Shown in pieces: positions 23,297-33,305 of a DNA stretch of 64,000 bases. Positions within the stretch are counted from its first letter, which is position 1. The number at the start of each line of letters is the position of its first letter. The notes beneath the pieces were generated by a model. That model saw only the letters and a list, made by a program, of their open reading frames with translations, ran no database searches and was not told the DNA's origin. The DNA is from Absidia repens (Eukaryota; Mucoromycota; Mucoromycetes; Mucorales; Cunninghamellaceae): the NCBI GenBank assembly GCA_002105175.1, contig MCGE01000011.1:930001-994000 (forward strand). The letters run 5' to 3'. The position numbers were made by a program, and so were the translations under genes.

Positions 23297-23769
23297 GGTA
23301 TATACAGGAACAATGAAAAAAAAAAAAGAGAGAGATAAAACAAAGAGAAAAAAAGGGGAACAAGAAGATTAGTTTGTTTAAATCCTTCATAAAGGAGGCG
23401 GATAAGGAACCATCCCGAAACACGCAATGACCATCATTATGCTTTTTTTTTTTTTGTACAAAACCATCACCGGGTAACCCAAATATAGTAATACGAAAAA
23501 CAACACACACAATATCAAATACATTCAATAAAACACACTCCTTGATTCCCATGGAGTCAATAAAAGGGAATTCTTTATGAAAGCCTTTCAATCACGGCAT
23601 AGCTTAATACGGTAAAATAAGTCCTTTTTATTGTAAATAATAAGTCATCAATGTATGATAAAAAAAAAAAAAAGAATCGAATAATAAACATAAATAAAGC
23701 ACTAAAAAGCTAAATAAACTACGGCAAAAGATAACTAATGTAAACTACACCAATGCCAAGGATGATGAG

Positions 23770-24644
23770 CTATTTGTCATTGTTGGTTTGCCGAATGATT
23801 CTTGCATGATTTTGCTGTACTAAGGGGAAGGGTTGCGGACCTTGTCGCCGTAGTCGTTCCATAGTGCTGAGCTACCGTAGTTTTCGATGATAAAAAATGA
23901 CATTTTTTTCCAGAGTCGTAGCCATGACACCATTGGTTGCGTTATTGGGTTGATTTGATTCACGATTGCACTACTGGATGTTTTCAGCTGGTTGATTTTC
24001 CCCCTAACTATGATATGTGTATAAATGAAGAAATCAGCTTCGTAAATGATGATAAGTTCGTTTTTTTAAAACTTTTTACGTACCTTAATTTCAAGATAAG
24101 AGCCGCGTGTGACCAATATAACAAGATACAGGGAGAAGCAATAAATAAAGAATCCAGGAAAACGGAATAACAAAGGGTGCCACCGAAGACATTCAGGTGC
24201 TGTTGCTTTTTTTTTCATAAGGGACATCATTCCACCACCCCCCATGACAAGAACCAAACACTTCACCAACAAAGACTGAATACCACGAGGGATACACAAG
24301 GTGGCGTTTCCATCGGAAAGATACAGAGAGACCGTCCATCCAGAATTTCATTGACTGATTGCTAGGCACCATGTGATCATTGTTGATATCCAAATATAGT
24401 CGCTATCACCGTCGTCATACATAAAAAGGTCATGCCTATCTTTACAGTCAAAGAATCCTCTGTCGATCCAATCGGTCAATCCAAATCAAGAAAAAAGAAT
24501 CGATACAATTACTGATAAATCAAGCACCACCACTTTTATACGTACTATAGAGGCGTAGGAAGGCAAGAAAAAAGATGAGAGAAAAGGCTACGTGGAAATA
24601 ACAAAGCATATACACACATACACACACACGCACAGATCCCGTAT

Positions 24645-24681
<37 letters not shown>

Positions 24682-25440
24682 TCCTTACCAAACAAAATCC
24701 AGACCAATGCAAGTGAATACTATAAATCCAAACCGAGATGTAAATGGGACCTAAACTTAATACATGAGTCCCTATTTTATTTTTTTCACACAAACACTTC
24801 CCATGGTGCGATTGATAAACTTACAATAATAATGCATCCGAACCAGTGAAATGGATAGATAATACCATGGTGACCTTTGTACTTGAAGTTCCGATGATTG
24901 TCGATCCCTTCTTGTCAATAAATTGAAGAGTCATATGAGAGTCCAGACGCTGTACCGTGCATGATTTCCTGAGACAAATTCTATCTCATCTGCAATAAAG
25001 CATCAAGTGGAGAGTCGTCATTAATGTCAGTCAAAAGGAATATGTTGTCTACTGATGGAGGTTTACCTTTTTCTCAGGCGAGGATACTAAAATCGAGCCT
25101 CGGTCGCCATAAATGTAGCATGCGTTCAGATCGCAAGATGATAGATAGACTTGGCTTGGTGGTGTTGGATAGTCAGGTCACTCCTTCTCACTAGTGATTT
25201 CACAAATAAAGAAATGTTAATTAGTGCAATACAAAATGGTGGGCATTTTTTATGTTCAACGATTGAAATACCTGCCTTTACATTTCTAAAACCAAACGTA
25301 ACACCTACTTCAATGTCAAGAAAAAAGAGAAAGAAAAGGAATGTAAGTGAATGTATTCCATTATCATCAATTGTCCCCGTATCGCATACCATTGAATCAG
25401 ACAAAAAGATAATGGAATGCGGTTAGTTGCATTGACAAGT
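23770..25440 (-). pseudogene. Probably decayed multi-exon gene (tubby/LURP-like flavour, unsure)
   Basis: No long frame exists, but the minus strand holds a chain of coding-like segments with plausible splice sites. They include YLSSCDLNACYIYGDRGSIL (about 25090), LDSHMTLQFIDKKGSTIIGT followed by a GTAAGT donor near 24823, WIDRGFFDCKDRHDLFMYDD (about 24430), and SNQSMKFWMDGLSVSFRWKR (about 24330), which is in a shifted frame. Also present are HPLLFRFPGFFIYCFSLYLV (about 24200), ending at a GTACGT donor, and SNQPNNATNGVMATTLEKNV (about 23930). That last piece meets an in-frame TAG at 23872-23874 and stays open for 30 more codons (MERLRRQGPQPFPLVQQNHA) to 23770. The mix of a shifted frame and an internal stop suggests decay. 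The FWMDGLSVSFRWKR stretch recalls tubby/LURP-one-like folds, weakly. An intact but complex gene is not excluded. Confidence 0.4.
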
Positions 25441-25652
25441 GACGACGGTGCTGAAGTTCAGTTTCGGTCATCTATTAACAAAAAAAAAAAATACAAAAAA
25501 ACAAAAGCACAACTATAAAAAGGAACACGGAGTTCCAAAAAGGAGCAAGCAATAAAAAGAAAAAGGGAAAATGGGATTTTTATTCATAAAGTATACAATA
25601 GAAAATAGATAAAGAGCAAGTGATAAATGGTGGAAAAAAGAAGAGTGGCGAA
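25441..25652. other. Gap between the decayed gene and RACK1
   Basis: A short A-rich region that includes the probable 3' flank of RACK1 on the minus strand (about 25560-25650). No features beyond that. Confidence 0.4.
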
Positions 25653-27480
25653 TTATAGAGTAGAGGTGTAACTCCATACTTGGATCAAACCGTTAGACTG
25701 TCCTGAATAAAGAGTGGTACCATCAGCAGACCAGGCCAAAGATAAGGTTTGAACAGGAAGCGCTTTACCGCTAGTAAATCCAGAATCAACGCGGACAACA
25801 GCCACATCCTTCTTCGTCTCCACATCCCAGATATGAATAAATGAGCCACAAGCAACAGCCAACCAGGTTTTGGCAGGACAAAAGGCAAGATCGTAGATTT
25901 CATTGTTGACTTCGAGCGTGTACAAATGCTTGTTTTCTTGCATATCCCAGAGCATCACAACACCATCTTTGCCACCAGAAGCACAAAGAGACCCATCAGG
26001 TGAAAGAGCCAACTTTGACACATAGCCATTGTGACCAGTAAAGTTAACAGCAAGACTAAACTTATTCATATCCCATACCTATCAAAATAAATATATAAAA
26101 GGAGATGAGTTCACCTTTTCATATAAACTATTCCTTTTTTTTTGGACCATTGAATATACAAATCAGATAAAAAAGTGGTTTTGTCTATCTCATTGCACCC
26201 TCTTGGTACTCCGAAGTAGCAAATATATAACAAATCATCATAATGTATTCCCAATGTCCCATCACCAAGCAAAATGGATTGGTATTTACCTAAGTAATAC
26301 ATCAAAAAAACTAAATAAGTTATCATGGTTCACATGCATACATTTTCCATTAACAGGATAATATAGGGCAATGATGGAATGAATCAGATATAACATTGGT
26401 GTATGTTAATCTCATTAGTCCACTTGACTTCTGAAGTAGCAAATATAACAGTTGTTCATCATAATCATGCCATCACCGCCCTAGTTTCCCCTTCTCGTTT
26501 TTTGAAAAATAAAAAATGCTTACCTTGACAGATTTATCCCAGCCACAAGTCACTAACAAAGGTCGAGTAGGATCGGGAGAGAAACGGACACAAGACACCC
26601 ATTCCGTATGACCATTCATGTCTTGACCAACAGAAGCCTTACAATCACCCAGGGTATTCCACAACTTGACAGTGCGATCACGAGAACCAGTAGCGATTTG
26701 TCGATTATCAGGAGAGAAGGCCACAGACAACACATCCTTCCCATGACCATCAAAACGGCGGATCGTTTTCCCAGTTGCCAATTCCCATAAACGCAAAGTT
26801 TTGTCCCAAGAAGCCGAAAGCACATACATTCCGTCAGATGACATGGCAACATCCTGAATGAAGTGATTGTGTCCTAAAAGTGATTTTTGAGGAGCTCCAT
26901 AGTTGCTTTCATCCCTTTTTCAAATCAATGAAAAATGGCAATCGTGAGAAAGAAAAAGAGAGATGAGACTTCAATTTTCTGCATTCACATTAACTATGAT
27001 AATATTGAGCACCAAAAAGAATCCCCTCAGAGCCCAAACAAAAAAAAGAAAACATAACACCCCCTCGGTTCCCTTACCTAAAGGACAGGAGGGAGTGTAT
27101 AAAAAATAATATATTAGTATGGCCTATTCAACCACCATCACCACCATAAGCAACAACCAACTTGGAAAAAAGAAGGTCAACCGCCAACATGAGAAGTAGA
27201 TATATAATATAAAAATAGTAACCTTGTCATTCGCCAAACTAGGAGGGACTTATCTCTTGAGCCAGACACAATCCGATCGGGATTTTCAGCACTTGCCACG
27301 ATACAAGTAACAGCATCATTATGACCTATAAGAATAAAATCAAATTTAATGATTAATCAGTCATCCATCCATCCATACATCCATCCATCCATCATCCATC
27401 CATACATACATCCATACATCCATTGAAAAAAAAAACCCTCCCTTACCTTTGAGCGATGCACGTAAAACAAATTCAGTCAT
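25653..27480 (-). CDS. cpc2: RACK1 / Cpc2 / Asc1 ribosome-associated WD40 protein
   Basis: A seven-blade WD40 scaffold on the 40S subunit head that links translation to signalling. It starts [12 protein letters not shown] at 27480; the second exon (near 27325-27225) reads [20 protein letters not shown]. It continues [60 protein letters not shown] and [20 protein letters not shown], and ends [14 protein letters not shown]. Four introns separate the exons; the last (about 26080-26523, 440 bases) is unusually long for this genome and carries two U24-type snoRNAs. The first intron contains CATC-type repeats at 27361-27420. The product is about 315 residues, the normal RACK1 size. Confidence 0.97.
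26152..26250 (-). ncRNA. SNORD24-like: C/D box snoRNA, U24/snR24-like, copy 1
   Basis: It lies inside the last RACK1 intron, on the sense strand of the host gene. Box C ATGATGA is at 26235-26241 and box D CTGA at 26163-26166. The guide ATATTTGCTACTTCGGA is the U24/snR24 D' guide followed by a degenerate D' box (CGGA). A C'-like AATGAGA follows. Before box D is AAACCACTTTTTTAT, which keeps only the AAACCAC start of the known U24 D guide. Flanking GAATA/TATTC can form a terminal stem. In budding yeast the ASC1 (RACK1) intron hosts snR24, so the location is conserved. Confidence 0.85.
26373..26474 (-). ncRNA. SNORD24-like: C/D box snoRNA, U24/snR24-like, copy 2
   Basis: A second copy about 120 bases upstream in the same RACK1 intron. 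Box C ATGATGA is at 26456-26462 and box D CTGA at 26384-26387. The D' guide TATATTTGCTACTTCAGA matches the yeast snR24 form exactly as remembered, with D' box CAGA, followed by C'-like AATGAGA. The sequence before box D is ACACCAATGTTATAT, different from copy 1. The outer bases GATGGCATGA and TCATTCCATC can form a ten-base terminal stem with one mismatch, which is strong support for a processed snoRNA. Confidence 0.88.
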
Positions 27481-27655
27481 GTTTTGGGTTTTTTGATGGA
27501 ATAACTTAAAGAGAAAAAAGAACGAAAAAACCAGAAAAAATAAAAAAGGCACAAGGGCTTTAATCCGAAAATTAAAAAATTTCACGGTGTTTTAAAAAAA
27601 GAAGTATATAGCAGTAACAAAAAGAAAAAGAGGCTCAGCGTGAGCGTGAATACAT

Positions 27656-27800
27656 TTATGAACCCCGACAGTACCTGTCAAAAGCAAAACCATCCTGCTT
27701 ACGATTAAAAGATCCTTTGGTTACATCAAGAATCTTTGACCCATTTTTATTTGTATTCTTTTTGGACTTTGTTTTCTTCCCTTCTTGATGAAGGATCAGC
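27656..27800 (-). other. Orphan coding-like exon upstream of RACK1
   Basis: On the minus strand a strong acceptor (T-rich tract then CCAG) precedes an open stretch of 47 codons that ends in TAA at 27656-27658. It is basic and then mixed: GKKTKSKKNTNKNGSKILDV followed by TKGSFNRKQDGFAFDRYCRG. There is no ATG in this frame, and no clear upstream exon before the 3' end of the neighbouring gene at 28191. It may be the last exon of a small unannotated gene, a 5' noncoding exon of RACK1, or a remnant. Confidence 0.3.
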
Positions 27801-28190
27801 CTGGAAAAAAAAAAATTAAAAATTAAAAAAAAGGTGGTCCAGGCAAAAAGTTTATCTGTGATACAATCAAGGTATCAACTACTTTCTTGTTATGGGCTGA
27901 TGTTTTGCCTTTTTTTTTTATATATATACAGTACAAAAACACGAATGATTTGGTTTATTTCAACAAAATAAAAATATCAGGTTAACATTTTCATTTCAAA
28001 TGATCATTTGGAAAGAGGGGTAGGGGGAAGGAGTATGATATATTGATAAAAATCGAGGGAGAGAGAGAAAGAAGAAAAGATCACTGAAGAACGGGATGGT
28101 GCAGATAAAGGGAATAAGATATACAATAAATAATAAGGAATGGGGAATATACAACAATGAATGGGATGATATTTATAAGAAGAATAAAAA
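27801..28190. other. Intergenic, 3' flank of the MGCC gene
   Basis: AT-rich sequence between the orphan exon and the MGCC protein stop. There is a short TA repeat near 27920. No further coding support. Confidence 0.4.
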
Positions 28191-28613
28191 CTAATTTTTC
28201 TCGGACCAATTGGCAGGTTGAACACGTTTGCTGGTGGCAGATGGTTTGGTTATCGTCATTTTCCGCATACTAGGAGGCTTTGGATAGTAAGCTGATTCAG
28301 GTTTAGGTAATGGTGATGATTGATGTTTTCTTTGGTTGTTGTATTCAGACGGTAGCATCATGTTAGGTGGCAATGATCGAGTCTTCTTCTCAACGTCTGT
28401 TTCTTGATCTTGATGGACATGAATCAGATGTGTTCCTTGACCTTTCGGAACTCGACGAGCAACACCTTGTTCATCAAAAACTACTTCATGTACAGTAGCC
28501 TGCTCACCATCCATAGAAAAAAAAAAGTGAGCATGATAGGAAAGAAGTCATATGTACAGTATTGTTAATATACAGTGTGCACTTACATCTTCAGTAGAAA
28601 CACAGCAGCCCAT
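28191..28613 (-). CDS. Small doubly lipidated-type protein (MGCC start), function unknown
   Basis: Two exons. Exon 1 (28587-28613) codes only MGCCVSTED, an ideal dual signal: Gly2 for N-myristoylation (MGxxxS) and Cys3/Cys4 for palmitoylation. Exon 2 (28191-28502) follows an acceptor GGTGAG and reads QATVHEVVFDEQGVARRVPK, then a basic Pro/Ser-rich tail ending ANWSEKN. Total is about 112 residues with no known domain. The architecture is that of a peripheral protein held to plasma or vacuolar membrane by an N-terminal lipid anchor. I do not recognise the family. The first exon would be missed by gene finders that start at the internal ATG near 28514. Confidence 0.75.
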
Positions 28614-29501
28614 TTGTATAAATTGAATAAAAAGTAATAGTAATAATAAAATAAAAAAAGAACGAGAGATAAAAATTAAAAAAGATAAAAAGAAAGAGCA
28701 AATTGATCTAGTTTGCCAAGCCCATTATATATATATTTGAGCCATTGTTATTTGCAAACACCAAAACCATCACTAGCCTCCCTTTCTCGGAGATGCGCAT
28801 GATGAAGTCTATTTTTAGTTCAATGACTCCATCAGCAAATCTAGTGATTTTTTTTTCGGACCTCACCCATTTCAATTTCACAGACCGATCTCCTTTGTCC
28901 ATAAATAGTGGTTGCTTTTATCGCTAGAAAACTAACGTTTTACTAGTGCGTAGTCCTTTTTTTTCTTTACTATAAAAAAAAAAAGACTGTTAAAAGCTAG
29001 AGAAGCTTATACTTAGTTTAATAATCCTATTTTTATCGAAAATTAAAGAACATTTCTATTTCACTCATTATAGTTGCAGTGTTATACATTATCAAAACAA
29101 TCCCATCAAAGTTAGATGGTTATTGGTGGATAATACTATAAGGGGGGTTGGGAGTGGTTGATTTATGAATTCAGCGCATAATTAGTAGCCACTCGACTAC
29201 CTTACCCTACCATCTCGAATAACATCATATGATATGATGTTGATTTTTTTTTTTTATTATTATCTCCTTGATGCTGAAACATATTTAATCTAATATTTAA
29301 AAAAATCAGGTTTTTTACTTTTACAATTGCTAATGGCAATCTGTGTAATTAAGAGTGGGGTAAATTCGGTTCCTGACAAAAAAAAAATCAGTCGGGAAAA
29401 CTTTTAGTGCGGAATTTCAAATGTATTTTATTTATTTTTTTGGTATCGTTTATTCAGAAAACTGTAAGCAATTTTTACTTTCTCTATTTCTTTTCACTGT
29501 C

Positions 29502-29536
<35 letters not shown>

Positions 29537-29665
29537 GCACTTTGACTCTGCTGCCCTCTCTTTATTTTGTAAGGCCTCTGTTTGCCTTGAGCTTCTAGCA
29601 TACACACGCATACTCACATCATTCCTTATTTTTTTTTAATCTCATATAGGTTCATCTGTTGTCTA
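28614..29665. other. Intergenic with an isolated 64-codon frame
   Basis: The 5' side of the MGCC gene and the promoter of the Erv41 gene. A minus-strand frame at 28708-28902 (start MDKGDRSVKLKWVRSEKKIT, end IYIMGLAN) has protein-like composition but no intron, leader or recognised motif. It may be a gene remnant. A TA dinucleotide repeat lies at about 29511-29536. Otherwise AT-rich. Confidence 0.4.
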
Positions 29666-31226
29666 ATGTCACTTCGTCACCTTGCACAAAAAGCAGCCGT
29701 CTTTGATGCATTTCCCAAGGTAGAGACGGATAATCAGCAACGAAGCGAAAAAGGTGGACTGCTAACCATGGTGTTGGTTTGCTTCTTGGTCTTTCTCACT
29801 TACGGCGAATTCTCAGAGTAAGTAACAAACGTGGGGTTGCTGGTGGCATGGAATCTAACCTTTTTCTCTCCTTGCGTTTGATTTAGATATCGAAAACTAC
29901 AGACAAAGTACGACTTTATGGTGGATAACACAATAGACCAATCTTTACAAATTAACATGGACTTTACTGTCGCTATGCCCTGCCCATGTAAGCCATCATC
30001 GTACCTTCTCATCTATCATCTACTATTTTGATTCACTCATTTTTATATACATGTACATAGCACTGATGGTCCACGTCTACGATGATTCTGGACAACGAAT
30101 GCACTTGACGGAAGCCCTGAAATTGGTCCCTGTAAGTCTGATGGTCTATTTGCTTCAACTTGGTTCGATTGGCGCTAACACTTCTTTTTTTTAAGGCTGA
30201 ATTTTCAGTTGGCACTCCATCAAAATACGGGTAAATCGATATCTATTCCCACTTGGAGCATGTGTAGGCAGAGCTAACCTTCCTCCTCTTTTTTTTTTTT
30301 TTTTTTTTTACTTGGTGTATTTACTTAGAGCTGTCAAGGATCCCAAATATATTCATGAAATCATCCAAGCAGCAGGTGGCAAACCTTACGATGCACAAGT
30401 CGCCAATGATATGGGGGCGTGTCGTATTTTTGGATCTGTCCAGGCAAACAAAGTGGCTGCAAATTTACATGTCACATCAGTTGGACATGGCTACCGTAAG
30501 TTCGATACTAAAAAGGGAGAAAAAAAAAATAGGAAATGATCTGATATACATATATATTTTTATATATACAATAGATAGCCACGAACACACGGATCACTCA
30601 AGTAAGAACATGGATAAAAAAAAAAAAAGAGGGGGGACACTTAATAGAAGGCCGACTGATTTTGACCTTCTTTGTTTTGCCTGAAAATAGAGATGAACTT
30701 TACCCACCGAATTGATGAATTTTCATTTGGCGAATTTTACCCTAGCTTGGTTAATCCATTGGACGATAGTGTCGAAATATCAACGAGCCGTAAGTCCTCG
30801 AGAACATATGTATCTGGCGGCAGGGGGGGATGGGAATACTAAACCATCACTTTGATTATCTATATAGATTTTGAAGCATTCCAATACTTGATCTCAGTGG
30901 TCCCAACAACTTACATCGATGTCAACAAAAATGTTTTACTAACCAATCAATACGCAGTGACGGACTCTAGCAAAACGTTTACAGAGCAAGAAGCGCAACG
31001 GGTAGTGCCTGGGATCTTTTTCAAATACGACATTGAATCTATCTCTGTAGTGATTCGCGAATACCATGCTTCGTTTTTTGATTTCCTGGTCAGGCTTTGT
31101 GGGATCATCGGTGGCTCGGTAGTCACTGTGGGCTTTATTTATCGAACGATCAAGTTCTGCTGGACAGGCGGTAAAGAAGATCCGAACCTCTATGCTCCTG
31201 TACACAATCTTATGCGTCGGGTGTAG
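29666..31226 (+). CDS. erv41: ERGIC2/Erv41 COPII cargo-cycling protein
   Basis: A two-span membrane protein that cycles between ER and Golgi in the Erv41-Erv46 complex, retrieving escaped ER proteins. The start at 29666 gives MSLRHLAQKAAVFDAFPKVE. The first membrane span is GLLTMVLVCFLVFLTYGEF. Lumenal family segments include VDNTIDQSLQINMDFTVAMP, CRIFGSVQANKVAANLHVTS, and HRIDEFSFGEFYPSLVNPLD, then FQYLISVVPTTYI. The region GIFFKYDIESISVVIRE followed by FDFLVRLCGIIGGSVVTVGF is the second span. There are about seven exons, several of them short, with an intron T tract near 30290-30310. The product is about 330 residues, ending NLMRRV. Confidence 0.93.
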
Positions 31227-31786
31227 CTCATTTTTGTGATTTAGTTTAGATTGATAGATAGTTATTTATGGTTTACTCGTTTACAACTCACATATGGTTT
31301 GATATATTTAATAAAGTTTTATTTATTTATTTTCTTTGTATATATGCATATTATGTATGTTTTGATTGATGTGTTTGACTGATTGATTGCTGGATGGCTG
31401 TATGTATGATTGATTGTTTATACATATATAACAGTATGGCTGCGTGTGTGTTTATTATTTATAAAATGCTTATAAGAGTATAGATGAATCATATCATCCT
31501 CAACTAATATAAAACGACAAGATTTTTGGATATGAATAATGATATTTTATTATAAAAAATAAAGATCATGTGAATGAAGGGGTATTGGGGAAAATAAGGT
31601 AAACTATGTACTTAGTAAAAACAGGAAAAGATCATGAAGGTTAATTCACAAACTGAAAAAAAAGGGGAAGGGGGAGGGGGCTAATACAATACAAATAATC
31701 ATAATAAAAATATAACGATGGTATCTAACCAAAAATAAAAATAAAAATAAAAATAAAAAATAAAAAAAAAAGATCAATTGCTAATA
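31227..31786. other. Convergent 3' ends of Erv41 and ZIP genes
   Basis: AATAAAG near 31310 can serve the plus-strand gene. AT-rich sequence with (AAAAAT)n-type tracts near 31733-31770 adjoins the ZIP stop. No coding content is supported. Confidence 0.5.
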
Positions 31787-32798
31787 CTAGATTGTCTTGA
31801 GTAAAGAAGTGAGACCAACTAATAAGACACCCAAAAAGAAGAATAAAACAACATGATGATGATGATTCGCTTGGATTGCTTGTGGTAACATGCCCTACAA
31901 TAAGGATGGAAGAAGTAATCAGAATGGAAGCTTTCAACCTTTCTTTTTTATTTTTACAAAAAAAAAAAAAAGACTTACTTGTATTGTGATGAAACACATC
32001 ATGCCACTGATAATACCAAAAGTAATACCAAAGAGGACATCTTCTTGATACTTGGTTGTTGATCGGAAAGCAAGTAAACCAATCAGGGCACCTAGCGGTT
32101 GCGACAGCCCACCCATGAAAGATGCATATAAAAAGGCATTGGTACTTGATCCTGTAGCATAGTAAATGGGTAGTGCCATCATGACACCTTCAGTCAAATT
32201 GTGAATCGACATGGCTGCAGCGACACTTAACCCCAACGATGACGAAGCCTGGCTTGAGATAAACATAACCAAGCCCTCTACATACACAAGTAAAAAAAAA
32301 AAAAAGAGGATGAGCATGCATAGTGTTGATTTTTTTTTCGACTTGCCTGGGAACTTATGGACGCAGATGGCTATAGCGGTTTGAATCCCAATACTCCAGA
32401 AGTATTCCTTGTTGTTTTCCAAGTCCATATGGTCATCAGGGTCGTCTTCGCTGTTGCTGCTGCTACTGCTGCTGATGCTGCTGATGCTGTTATGGTGCAT
32501 GTCGTCGGTATCGATATCAATGCCATGATGATCAAGCTTGTGATTATCCCGTTCGAGGTCGCGTGATGAGGAGTACTGGGTATGTTCCTGCAGACTGAAT
32601 GGCGAATTGGGAACGAGGACTGTGGAGCCATAATCCATACCTGTGGTAGTACGGTCAGGCGAAGCGATCAATTTCCGTTGTTCGTCATCCATCGGCAGTT
32701 GCTGAATTCGAAGATCTGTGGAAGGCAAACTATGTTCATGCTGAATCATTGTAGGTGAGGAAAATGAAGATGCTGTGGGCGATATAGATCCATTATTG

Positions 32799-32830
<32 letters not shown>

Positions 32831-33305
32831 GTGATGGCTGTGATGATTGTGATGATGCTTTTTTGGAGAATCAGAACCACAGGCATGAAGTGCATCAGGG
32901 GCACACCAATGAATAAGGCGGGTCAAACATAATGTCAAAAAAGCACCGAAAAGAAACCAGCCATAGGCTTTGGGAGTAGACTTGAGTCTGATTTGTGATT
33001 CTGGTAATAAAATTGCAAGTGAGGATATCAAAAGGACGCCAGACGCCAGCGCCATAGCTGAAGCAAGGAACGCCCGACTTGACAAAATGGAGCCTTGTCG
33101 TCGATGCCATACTTTGTCAATAAATACTATCGCAGCTATTATATTAAGAAGGTCATCAATATCACGTCCATGATGGCTATCAAATAAAATGGATGTATTG
33201 CTCATGTTCAACGAAGAACTTACCGCCAAAAATACAGGCTGTGCTTGAAATGAATACCATGTACCAGCCTTCGACATTTCCTTGACCAACTTGAGAATCC
33301 AACAT
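31787..33305 (-). CDS. ZIP-family zinc transporter, Zrt3-like
   Basis: A multi-span ZIP metal transporter, closest by motif to Zrt3-type proteins that release stored zinc or iron from organelles. The start at 33305 gives MLDSQVGQGNVEGWYMVFIS. An intron (33213-33136) joins CIFGA to AIVFIDKVWHRRQGS. A long cytosolic loop carries a His-rich run (HHNHHSHHNHHHHHHHHHH) and acidic/Ser tracts. The pore motif is HKFPEGLVMF, which appears only if an intron with a GC donor (G|GCAAGT near 32344) is removed; reading through gives a false join. Next comes MSIHNLTEGVMMALPIYYAT with the second metal-site His and Glu. The last exon (31787-31895) adds a final span ending GLTSLLKTI. Confidence 0.92.

Noticed and set aside
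28708..28902. A 64-codon minus-strand frame as a gene
   Set aside because: The composition is protein-like, but there is no leader, no family and no neighbouring exon. It is noted only inside the intergenic entry.
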